Shown here in pieces: positions 15,561 to 23,484 of a DNA stretch of 64,000 bases. Each line of letters opens with the position of its first letter. Positions within the stretch are counted from its first letter, which is position 1. The position numbers and the translations under genes are program-made. The notes beneath the pieces were generated by a model that was not told where the DNA came from, did no database searches, and was given only the letters and a program-made list of their open reading frames with translations. This DNA comes from Planctomycetota bacterium (GTDB lineage Bacteria > Planctomycetota > UBA1135 > GCA-002686595), in contig JAEUHY010000045.1 of assembly GCA_016795325.1 (NCBI GenBank), positions 62,001-126,000 of the forward strand, given 5' to 3'.

Positions 15561-17249
15561 ATGCCCCACTCTCCCGGCTTGCGTACCGTTGCTCTTTGGA
15601 TCGGACTGACCAGCGCGCTCCTCGGCGGCGCCTGCGCTGGCGGCCCGAGCCCCCTGCGCACGTCGCAATCCTCGGGGCCCTTCGTCGGCTCGAAACGCAA
15701 CGGCTACTGGACGCTGCGCGACGACAAAGGCATCAAGACCGCGAACGGCAGCTACGTCAACGACCGCTTGGCTGGACGCTGGAACTACTTCTTCCCCAGC
15801 GGCGCGAAGAAGTGGGATGTCGGCTATCGCGATGAGAAGTTCGACGGGCCTTCCACGTGGTGGCGCGAGGACGGCGCCGCACGCTGCGCGGGCTCGTTCG
15901 TCGCGGGCCTCGAGAGCGGCCAGTGGACGTACTGGAACGACAACGGCTCGATCGCCGTGCAAGGCGACTTCGACCGCGGCCGTCGCCACTTGGGTTGGGC
16001 CTACTGGGATCGCAACGGCAAGCCGCTGGCCGAGGGTTACGTCTACCGCGGCGAACGCGTCGGCGTGTGGGGCTACTGGAACCCCGCGGGCGAGCACTTC
16101 GTCGAGACCTTCGCGATGCCCGCCGGCGTGAGCCTGCACCGCGAGGTGTGGGCCGACGGCGCGCCGCGGCGCGAGGGCTTCCTCGAGAACGGCGTGCGCA
16201 GCGGGCGTTGGGTCACGCGCCACGAGAACGGCTTGCGGCGCGTCAGCGGCGAGCTGAACGGCGACACACCGGTCGGTGAGTGGTTCGCGTGGACGCCCGA
16301 CGGCCGACTGCTCGCGCGTTTGACGTTCAACAACGGCAAGCTCGCGCCGAACTGGACCGTGTGGAGCGCGGAAGGCGAGGAGCGCGCCCGCGAAGCGCGT
16401 CTGTTGCGGCTCGAACCGTTCGCAGGCAAGTGGTCCGCGACCGCCGAAGCCGAAGGCAAGCCCGTCGAGCGCGTGCTCGACGTGTGGCTCAGCGAGGCGC
16501 TCTCTCCGCTCGGCGCCAACCAGCCGCTCGAGCTTGATCCCGCGGCGCCGCAGCCGCCGGCGGAGCTGACCGCGGTCGCAGCGCAGAAGCCGGCGCTCCC
16601 GCTCGAGCGCCAGGAGTGGACCGACGAGGAACAGCAGAACATGGAGTTCCTCGTGAAGCTGTACTCCGACGGCGCTCCGCGCATGAACGCGCCGTCGGGT
16701 TCGCGCGCGTACAGCCGCGGTCTGCGCGGGCAGGCGAAACAGGTCGAAAACGGCGACGAAAAGCTCTCCTCGCCGCTGATCGGACGCCGCATCCAGCTGG
16801 GCAAGGTGCGCGGTCGCGACGGCAAGCCGCTCGACCCGAGCACGCTGGCGGGCAAGCCCGTCGTGGTGACGATCCTGCGCGGCATGGCAGGCGAAGTGTG
16901 CGTGTACTGCTACACGCAAGTGCGCGCGCTGTGCGACGCGATGCCCGAGTTCCGCTCGGCCGGCGCCGAGGTGATCGTCGTCTACCCGGGCGAGAGCGAT
17001 CGGCTCGAGACGTTCTGGAGCGCGCTGTCCGAATCGGAGCAGTTCGAAGGCCGCGAGGCGCCGTTCACGTTCGCCTACGACCCTGACTTCGAGTTGGTGC
17101 GTTCGTTGTCGATCGAAGGCAAGCTCGCGCTGCCGACGACGTTGGTGCTCGGCGCCGACGGAACGATCCGCTTCGCGTACGTGGGTGCGAACACCGCCGA
17201 CCGTCCCGACGCAGCGCGGCTGCTCGAACAGGTCAAGAAGCTGCGCTGA
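15561..17249 (+). CDS. MORN-repeat / redoxin fusion lipoprotein
   Basis: A 562-residue predicted lipoprotein with lipobox LLGGAC near residue 24. Residues about 45-300 consist of MORN-like repeats of the YwqK type (GYWTLRDDKG, GRWNYFFPSG, GQWTYWNDNG, GVWGYWNPAG, GEWFAWTPDG), each 20-25 residues. A linker follows, then a C-terminal thioredoxin/AhpC-like domain (about 410-562) with CVYCYTQ as its CxxC-type active site and LPTTLVLGADGTIRFAYVG. The repeats likely bind a ligand or partner outside the cell while the redoxin domain performs thiol chemistry. The stop is only 2 nt before the start of the kinase gene, so the two are almost certainly co-translated. Confidence 0.8.
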   Translation: MPHSPGLRTVALWIGLTSALLGGACAGGPSPLRTSQSSGPFVGSKRNGYWTLRDDKGIKTANGSYVNDRLAGRWNYFFPSGAKKWDVGYRDEKFDGPSTWWREDGAARCAGSFVAGLESGQWTYWNDNGSIAVQGDFDRGRRHLGWAYWDRNGKPLAEGYVYRGERVGVWGYWNPAGEHFVETFAMPAGVSLHREVWADGAPRREGFLENGVRSGRWVTRHENGLRRVSGELNGDTPVGEWFAWTPDGRLLARLTFNNGKLAPNWTVWSAEGEERAREARLLRLEPFAGKWSATAEAEGKPVERVLDVWLSEALSPLGANQPLELDPAAPQPPAELTAVAAQKPALPLERQEWTDEEQQNMEFLVKLYSDGAPRMNAPSGSRAYSRGLRGQAKQVENGDEKLSSPLIGRRIQLGKVRGRDGKPLDPSTLAGKPVVVTILRGMAGEVCVYCYTQVRALCDAMPEFRSAGAEVIVVYPGESDRLETFWSALSESEQFEGREAPFTFAYDPDFELVRSLSIEGKLALPTTLVLGADGTIRFAYVGANTADRPDAARLLEQVKKLR

Positions 17250-17251
17250 AC

Positions 17252-20011
17252 ATGGCGGACGCGAGCGGCAGCGATCGGGGCTCGAACCCGCGCCAACCTG
17301 GATCGGAAGGTCCCGGCAACGCGCGTCGCGGGCCTCAAGCGCCGCCTCCGGCGGAGCCGACCTTCGTGCGCTCGGGCGTGCGACCGGACGCCGACGCGAC
17401 CAACCCCGCTGCCTCGTCGCTCGGCGAGCAGACGTTGATGCACGCGCCCGCGGCGAAGGTCGAGATGCCGTCGATTCCGGGCGTGCAGCTCGAACGTGAG
17501 CTCGGCCGCGGTGGCATGGGCGTCGTGTACCAGGGTGTGCAGCCGTTCCTCGACCGCAAGGTCGCCGTGAAACTGCTGGGTGAACGCTGCGAGAGCGCGG
17601 ACTACCTCGCGCGCTTTCGGCGCGAAGCGAAGCTGCTCGCGGGGATGTCGCACGCGAACATCGTCACCTGCTACAGCTCGGACATCACCGCGGAGGGCCG
17701 CTGCTACCTGGTGATGGAGTTCGTCCCGGGCCCCAATCTGCACCAGTGGATCGCCAAGCAAGGGCCGCTGGAATTGCGCGCCGCGCTGCAGGTGTGCCGC
17801 GACGTCGCACGCGCGCTCGAGTACGCGCACGAGCGCAACATCATCCACCGCGACGTGAAGTGCGAGAACGTGCTGCTCAGCCCGCTCGAGGGGCCGGGCG
17901 CCAAGAACAACTCGTTCCCGTGGGTCGCCAAGCTCACGGACCTGGGCCTCGCGCGTTCGGTCGTCGACTCGAGCGAGCAGATGAACCTGACCGTCACCGG
18001 CATGGTGATGGGCACGCCGGCGACGATGAGTCCCGAGCAGTTCGACGATCCGAACAAGGTCGATTTCCGCAGCGACATCTACGGCCTGGGCTGCGTCATG
18101 TTCCAGGCGCTCACGGGCCGCAAGGCCTTTCCGCAGAGCGGCATTTCGTCGATCGTCGTCGCCAAGCGCGACGGCATCGCGCCCGCCGACGTGCGCGCCT
18201 TGCGCCCGGACACGCCGGAGGACGTCGCCAAGCTCGTCTCGCGCATGCTCGCCGCCGATCGCGCGGCGCGGCCGCAGAGCTACGGCGAGATCATCGCGAC
18301 TTGCGAACGCTGCCTCGCGGCGCCGACACCCCCGCCGCCGTCCGAGACCGTGACGCTCAAGCCGAGTGTGGCGCCGACGCCGCGTTCCAAGACCGGAGTG
18401 TTCGCCGCCGCGGGCGTTGCGCTCGCGGGCGTGGTCGGCTTCGTCGCGTGGCGCGCTCTCAGCGGCTCGCAGCAGCAGGACACGAACAACGGCAAGACCG
18501 CTCGAGCGGATGGGGCCGACAACAACCCGGACGAGAACAACGCGGTGGTGACGCCGCCGGCCGAGCTCGTGGCGCGCGTCGCGACACCGAGTTCCGCCCG
18601 CGAAGGCGCGCGCGTCGAGCTCGACGGCAGCGCGAGCAATCCCGAGGGCCACGCGGGCCTGCGCTACGAGTGGAAACTGCTCGATAGCCCGGCTGGACTC
18701 CAATTGCAGGACACGGACAAGCCGCGCGCGTGGTTCACGGCGCCCGCGGCGCGAGCGCCGTACAAGGTTCGAGCCGAGCTGGTGGTGAGCGAGGGTCAAC
18801 GCTCTTCGAAAGCGTCGAACGTCGAGATCGCGGTCGACGCGACGGATGAAGCGCCGACGGTGAGCATCGACGACCTCGCGCCGGTGGCGGAGCGCGACAC
18901 GCTCGAACTCGTGGCGCGCGCGACCGACGGCGACAGCACGGAGCTGACGTACGCGTGGAAGCAGCTGCGCGGACCGACGGTCGAACTCACGGGCGTGGAC
19001 AGCGCTCGCGCGAAGTTCACGGCGCCGCCCGTCGAGGTCGAAACGACGCTCGAATTCGAAGTGGCGGTCTCGGACGGCGCCAACAGCGTCACACAGCGCG
19101 CGAGCGCGACGGTGCGCCCGGTCAACGAGCCGCCCGTGGTGAAGATCGACGGACCGACGAGCGCCGAGCCCGGCGACTCGATCACGCTCAACGCAAACGT
19201 CGAGGATCCCGACGGGCTCACACCCAAGCAGTTCGCATGGAGCGTCAGCGGCGCTCCCGCGCACAAGCTCGAGACTTCGAATGCGGCCAAGGTGAGCGTC
19301 GATTTGGCGGAAAGCGCCGCGGATTACGAGCTCTTGTTCAGCGTTGCGGTGACCGACGGTGAGCTGGACGCCGTCCGCAGCAACCAGCGCGTGCTGGTGA
19401 AGTGCGACCCGGCGCTCGCGCCGCTGAAGAGCGGAGTCGAACTCAAGCTGCTCGAGGGTGAAGCCGACGCGATCCCGACCGGCTGGACGCGGGTCGGCGA
19501 AGCGTTGAAGTTCGCGCACGATCCCGACGGTCGACTGCTCGCGACGTGCTTCTCGGCCGAGGACTCGTTCGTGCGCGCGGCGCCGCGGGGCGCCTTCGTC
19601 GTGCGCGGCGAACTCGAGTCGCAGAGCAACACACGCGGTTGCGGCGTTCGCCTGGAGTGGGACGACAACCACGCGCTGGCGCTGCGCGTCGACTCCAACG
19701 ACCTGAAAACACCGGCGTCGGTCGACGTTTCGTACTTGATCGCGCAGCAGCTCGAGCGCCGGAACGGGGTTTGGACGCCCGCTGACGACGCGCCGCAACG
19801 TCTGGGGCTCGCCACGCGCGGCAAGCGCATGCAGCTGGCGCTCGAGTGGAGCGGTCGGGAGCTGAACTGCATCTGGGGCACAGACCAGAGTCCGGAGGTC
19901 TCGTCGGAAAAGGTGACCCTGCCTCCCGAGGCCAAGCGGCCGCGCCGCATCGCACTGTTCGTCGACCGCGGTCGAGCCGCGTTCGCGAACTGGGTTCTGG
20001 CCGGGCGTTGA
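17252..20011 (+). CDS. receptor-like Ser/Thr protein kinase with PKD-like extracellular repeats
   Basis: A 919-residue membrane kinase. After a Pro-rich leader comes a Hanks-type domain (about residues 75-350): Gly loop GRGGMGVVYQG, AVKLL with the ATP lysine, catalytic loop HRDVKCEN, metal loop DLGLA, and GTPATMSPEQ. One transmembrane helix lies near residues 381-403 (VFAAAGVALAGVVGFVAW). Outside follow at least three PKD/cadherin-like beta repeats (VELDGSASNPEG, VSDGANSVTQRA, ITLNANVEDPDG) and a C-terminal LamG-like sandwich (residues about 740-919). Two deviations from bacterial consensus are seen: HRDxKC instead of HRDxKP, and DLG instead of DFG. It is coupled to the upstream MORN/redoxin lipoprotein. 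Confidence 0.86.
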   Translation: MADASGSDRGSNPRQPGSEGPGNARRGPQAPPPAEPTFVRSGVRPDADATNPAASSLGEQTLMHAPAAKVEMPSIPGVQLERELGRGGMGVVYQGVQPFLDRKVAVKLLGERCESADYLARFRREAKLLAGMSHANIVTCYSSDITAEGRCYLVMEFVPGPNLHQWIAKQGPLELRAALQVCRDVARALEYAHERNIIHRDVKCENVLLSPLEGPGAKNNSFPWVAKLTDLGLARSVVDSSEQMNLTVTGMVMGTPATMSPEQFDDPNKVDFRSDIYGLGCVMFQALTGRKAFPQSGISSIVVAKRDGIAPADVRALRPDTPEDVAKLVSRMLAADRAARPQSYGEIIATCERCLAAPTPPPPSETVTLKPSVAPTPRSKTGVFAAAGVALAGVVGFVAWRALSGSQQQDTNNGKTARADGADNNPDENNAVVTPPAELVARVATPSSAREGARVELDGSASNPEGHAGLRYEWKLLDSPAGLQLQDTDKPRAWFTAPAARAPYKVRAELVVSEGQRSSKASNVEIAVDATDEAPTVSIDDLAPVAERDTLELVARATDGDSTELTYAWKQLRGPTVELTGVDSARAKFTAPPVEVETTLEFEVAVSDGANSVTQRASATVRPVNEPPVVKIDGPTSAEPGDSITLNANVEDPDGLTPKQFAWSVSGAPAHKLETSNAAKVSVDLAESAADYELLFSVAVTDGELDAVRSNQRVLVKCDPALAPLKSGVELKLLEGEADAIPTGWTRVGEALKFAHDPDGRLLATCFSAEDSFVRAAPRGAFVVRGELESQSNTRGCGVRLEWDDNHALALRVDSNDLKTPASVDVSYLIAQQLERRNGVWTPADDAPQRLGLATRGKRMQLALEWSGRELNCIWGTDQSPEVSSEKVTLPPEAKRPRRIALFVDRGRAAFANWVLAGR

Positions 20012-20096
20012 GCCGCGCGCCGACCCGTCCGGCGAAAGCGGGTTAGTCTGGTTGGAGCGCGGCGCGTGAGCGTCAGCGCAGCATCAGGCACGCTCC

Positions 20097-22511
20097 ATGA
20101 CCCGCCCCCATCTCTGCTGGTTGGCCTGGTTCGTCGCCGCGACGCCCGCCTTCGCGCAGTGGAGTTTCGAGGAGGCGAACGCGCTCGCGCAGCATCCGCG
20201 CTGGCTGGCCCTCCAGTACGCGGAGTTCGACACGCGAGACTCACCGCCAGCGGTGGCGGACGAGCTCGCGGCGCGCGCCGACGCGCAGACCTGCTTCCTG
20301 GTGCAGTTCGACGGCCCGATCAGCGAACGCCACCGAGCGCGCGCCGCGGCCTGCGGCGTCGAGTTGCTCGACTACGTCCCGAACTTCGCCTTCGTCGCAC
20401 GCGGCTCGGCCGCGGCGCGCGCTGAACTTGCAGCCAGCCCAGACGTAGTGTGGAGCGGCGCGCTGCACCCGGCCTACAAGCTCGAGCGCCGGCTGCTCGA
20501 CGCGGGCACGAACGACGGAACTGCGCGACGCTTGGTCGTCGTGGGTTTCCGAGGCGGCGAGCGCGCGGCGCTCGAAGCGTTGCTCGCGACAAGCAAGCTC
20601 GAGCTGCTCTCGGCGAGCTTCGCGCTCGAGCGCTGGCTCGTCGTCGTCGAAGCCACGGCCGCGGAGGCACGCGCCCTCGCCGCGTCCGACGAAGTGCAGT
20701 GGATCGAGCCCGAGCCGCAGCTCGAGCTGCGCAACAACAACATGACTTGGGCGGTCCAGACCAACGTCAACCTCGACCGCAAGGTGTGGAACCGCGGCAT
20801 CACGGGTGTCGGGCAGGTGCTCGGGCACATCGACAGCGCGCTGGCGCTGAACTCGTGCTTCTTCGCCGATCCTTCGGGTGCGCCGATCGGCCCGACGCAC
20901 CGCAAGCTCGTGTTCGCGAGCTCGAGCGGCGGCGACACGCACGGCACGCACACGGCCGGCTCGCTCGTCGGCGACGCCGCGCCGGTGAGCGGCTCGACCA
21001 GCGAACGTGGCATCGCCTTCGGTGCGAAGCTCGCGCACACGACCGGCCTGCCGACGACGACCTTCGCGACTGTCGCCGGCGCGCACGTCGCCGTCGGCGC
21101 GCGCGTGCACAGCAACAGCTGGGGCGACGACACGACCACCGCGTACAACACGCTGTGCGCGCAGATCGATGCGCTGCAGTGGAGCGACGAGCAGCAACTG
21201 GTCGTGTTCTCGACCTCGAACTCGCCCAGCGTGCGCAACCCCGAGAACGCGAAGAACCTGCTCGCGGTCGGCGCCACGCTCAACGGCGCGGGCGCGAACA
21301 ACCTGTGCTCCGGCGGAGCGGGGCCGACGGCCGACGGGCGTCGCAAACCCGAGCTCTTCGCACCCGGCTGCAACGTGCTTTCCGCCGGGGTTTCAGGCTG
21401 TTCGACGAGCGTGCTCTCGGGCACGAGCATGGCCGCGCCCGCTGTCGCCGGCGCCGCCGCGCTCGTGCGCCAGTACTTCATGGACGGCTTCCACCCCAGC
21501 GGCGCCGCGAACGCCGCCGACGCGTTCACGCCCTCGGGCGCGTTGCTCAAGGCGCTGCTGGTGAACAGCGGGCAGGACATGACCAGCATCGCCGGCTATC
21601 CGAGCGATCAGGAAGGTTGGGGCCGCGTCGAGCTCGACAACGCGCTGTACTTCGCCGGCGACCAGAGTCGGCTCGTAGTGTTCGACGTTCCGCACGCGGC
21701 GGGCCTCACGACGGGCCAGAGCGCGACCCACGCCTTCAGCATCACCTCGAGCGCCGTGACCTTGCGCGTGACGCTCGCCTACAGCGATGCACCGGGCGCG
21801 CTCAACGCCGCCAACCCGGTCGTCAACGATCTCGACCTCGTGCTCACGGGTCCGACGGGGCAGGTGTTCCTCGGCAACGTGTTCGCGGCGGGCGTCTCGA
21901 CCGGCGGCGGCGCGCCCGACAAGAAGAACAACCTCGAGCGCATCCTCGTGCCCGCGCCCGCGACGGGCACGTGGGTGCTCGAAGTCATCGGCGCGAACGT
22001 TCCGGTGGCGACGCAGGGCTACGCGTTGTGCGTGACCGGCGACGTCGTCGAAGGCGCCGGCGGCGGCAGCTCGAATCCAACCGCGTACTGCCTCGGCGGG
22101 CTCAGCACGAACTTCTGCCAAGGCCAGCTGATCTCGTTCGGCGTCGCACGCGCAGGCGCGAGCAGCGGTTTCACGCTCTCCGCGACGAATTTGGAAGGTG
22201 CGCGGCCGGCGCTCGTCTTCTACGGCGTGAACGGCCGCGATCAGCGGCTGTGGGCGCCGAGCAGCGTCAGCCAGTTGTGCGTGAAGGGACCGCTGCAACG
22301 CGTCGGGCCCGCGCTCGCGAGCGGAACGCTCGGCATCTGCAACGGCGCGCTCGACGTCGATTGGAGCGCGTTCACCAGCGCGAATCCGTTCGCGCTCGGC
22401 GCGCCGTTCAGTGCGGGCGCGCTCGTCAACTCGCAGGTCTGGTATCGCGATCCACTCGCACCGGGCGGCGCGAACCTCGCCAACGCGCTCGAGTTCACGG
22501 TTCAGCCCTGA
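20097..22511 (+). CDS. secreted subtilisin-like serine protease (S8)
   Basis: An 804-residue exported protease. A signal peptide (LAWFVAATPAFAQ) is followed by a propeptide-like region (about residues 50-215). The S8 catalytic domain shows the triad: Asp in VLGHIDSAL (about residue 245), His in GDTHGTHTAG (about 281-284) and Ser in SGTSMAAPAVAG (about 444). The oxyanion Asn is probably in STSNSPS. A beta domain (PPC-like, GTWVLEVIGANV) and a C-terminal module of about 140 residues with paired cysteines (YC, FC, LCVK, ICNGA) and WYRDP follow. The latter recurs in the secreted protein at 55993-57162. Likely an extracellular or surface-bound degradative enzyme. Confidence 0.88.
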   Translation: MTRPHLCWLAWFVAATPAFAQWSFEEANALAQHPRWLALQYAEFDTRDSPPAVADELAARADAQTCFLVQFDGPISERHRARAAACGVELLDYVPNFAFVARGSAAARAELAASPDVVWSGALHPAYKLERRLLDAGTNDGTARRLVVVGFRGGERAALEALLATSKLELLSASFALERWLVVVEATAAEARALAASDEVQWIEPEPQLELRNNNMTWAVQTNVNLDRKVWNRGITGVGQVLGHIDSALALNSCFFADPSGAPIGPTHRKLVFASSSGGDTHGTHTAGSLVGDAAPVSGSTSERGIAFGAKLAHTTGLPTTTFATVAGAHVAVGARVHSNSWGDDTTTAYNTLCAQIDALQWSDEQQLVVFSTSNSPSVRNPENAKNLLAVGATLNGAGANNLCSGGAGPTADGRRKPELFAPGCNVLSAGVSGCSTSVLSGTSMAAPAVAGAAALVRQYFMDGFHPSGAANAADAFTPSGALLKALLVNSGQDMTSIAGYPSDQEGWGRVELDNALYFAGDQSRLVVFDVPHAAGLTTGQSATHAFSITSSAVTLRVTLAYSDAPGALNAANPVVNDLDLVLTGPTGQVFLGNVFAAGVSTGGGAPDKKNNLERILVPAPATGTWVLEVIGANVPVATQGYALCVTGDVVEGAGGGSSNPTAYCLGGLSTNFCQGQLISFGVARAGASSGFTLSATNLEGARPALVFYGVNGRDQRLWAPSSVSQLCVKGPLQRVGPALASGTLGICNGALDVDWSAFTSANPFALGAPFSAGALVNSQVWYRDPLAPGGANLANALEFTVQP

Positions 22512-22562
22512 TATCGCTGCACCTATCCACTGCGGTTGAAAACGAGGGTGCGTGATTCGTGG

Positions 22563-22587
22563 GGCCAGCTGCATGGAGCGGCTGGCC
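22563..22587 (+). terminator. possible hairpin after protease gene; rest of 22512-22825 silent
   Basis: A 7-bp perfect stem (GGCCAGC at 22563-22569 with GCTGGCC at 22581-22587), 52 nt after the protease stop, without a T-run. The remaining 314-nt gap to the next gene holds no convincing gene and probably carries the promoter of 22826-23371. Confidence 0.35.
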
Positions 22588-22825
22588 TCGTTCGTATCGC
22601 GATCCTCGACACACGCGCGCCGAGCGAGTTGGCTCGCCTCGCGTCAGCGCTCGAACTGCTGCACGCGTGAGGAACAGCGCGCAGCGCGAGCAGCGACGAC
22701 GCGAATTTCCCGCGTGCGGTACTCGGTGCTCTGCCCGCTCTCCCAAATGTGCGCCGCGTCGGACTGAGGCAGCTCCCGCCCGCGACACGGAGCACTTCCC
22801 GCTCCCTTGATTTGGAGACTCGGTC

Positions 22826-23371
22826 ATGAAGATCGTTCAACTGGTTTCGAAGCTCCTCGCTCCTCTCGCACTCGCTCTGGGCGCCGCGGCCGCCCCGCAA
22901 CTCACCGGCGGCGGCGTCGGCGTGTGGCAACAGGCCACGCCGAGCGTCTCGGTCGTTCGCGCCCAGATGCCGAGCGATCAAGGCGGCACGGACTACGAGC
23001 TGGCGCTGCGCGTCGACGCGGCGGGCGGCGTCGTGGGCGAGATGCGTCCGGTGTCCGGCGCCGGGCAGGGGGCGTTCCTGATCCCGCCGGTGATCTACAA
23101 GGTGCGCGGCCAACACGTCGCGCTCCCCGACGGCCGCGTGCTGCTGCAGGCGAACGTGTTGCTCGACCTCGCGCAGTTCGGCCTCGAAGGCCTGCTCAAC
23201 GTCGGCTTGATCGAGGGCCTGCTCTACGCTCCCGCGCCGACGAGCGACGCGTACGCTGCGCACGCCGACGCGAAGGCGAGCTTGCAAGACGCGTCCGCGC
23301 TCCACGCCAAGCCGCGCGTGCGTCCGCTGCCCGGTGAGTTCGTCGGTCGCTGGGTGCTGTTCGGCGCGTAG
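22826..23371 (+). CDS. secreted hypothetical protein (181 aa)
   Basis: Has a clear signal peptide (MKIVQLVSKLLAPLALALG, cleavage around residues 23-26), then a Gly-rich and beta-rich mature part (GGGVGVWQQATPSVSVV, ELALRVDAAGGVVGEMRP, RVLLQANVLLDLAQFG) and a closing FVGRWVLFG. I do not recognise the family; the closing strand resembles those of small secreted beta proteins. Its ATG is preceded by a purine-rich GGAGACTC stretch. A perfect 16-bp hairpin separates it from the convergent WD40 gene. Confidence 0.66.
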   Translation: MKIVQLVSKLLAPLALALGAAAAPQLTGGGVGVWQQATPSVSVVRAQMPSDQGGTDYELALRVDAAGGVVGEMRPVSGAGQGAFLIPPVIYKVRGQHVALPDGRVLLQANVLLDLAQFGLEGLLNVGLIEGLLYAPAPTSDAYAAHADAKASLQDASALHAKPRVRPLPGEFVGRWVLFGA

Positions 23372-23423
23372 ACGCCACACACCGAGCCGCACTCCGAGCC
23401 GGCGCCGGCGCCGCGCTGATCCC

Positions 23424-23460
23424 CGGGCCCGCAGCAATCCGCGCGATTGCTGCGGGCCCG
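23424..23460. terminator. perfect 16-bp bidirectional terminator hairpin
   Basis: Arms 23424-23439 and 23445-23460 are exact complements over 16 bp with a 5-nt loop (CGCGC). It sits between convergent genes (stop at 23371, stop at 23485), the expected place for a shared terminator. There is no long T-run on either side. Confidence 0.75.
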
Positions 23461-23484
23461 ACTCGTTGTCGCTGGCGGATTTGC

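Noticed and set aside
17265..17300. tRNA-like GGCTCGAACCC string
   Set aside because: It resembles a T-arm but no acceptor or anticodon stem flanks it, and it lies in the coding start of the kinase gene.
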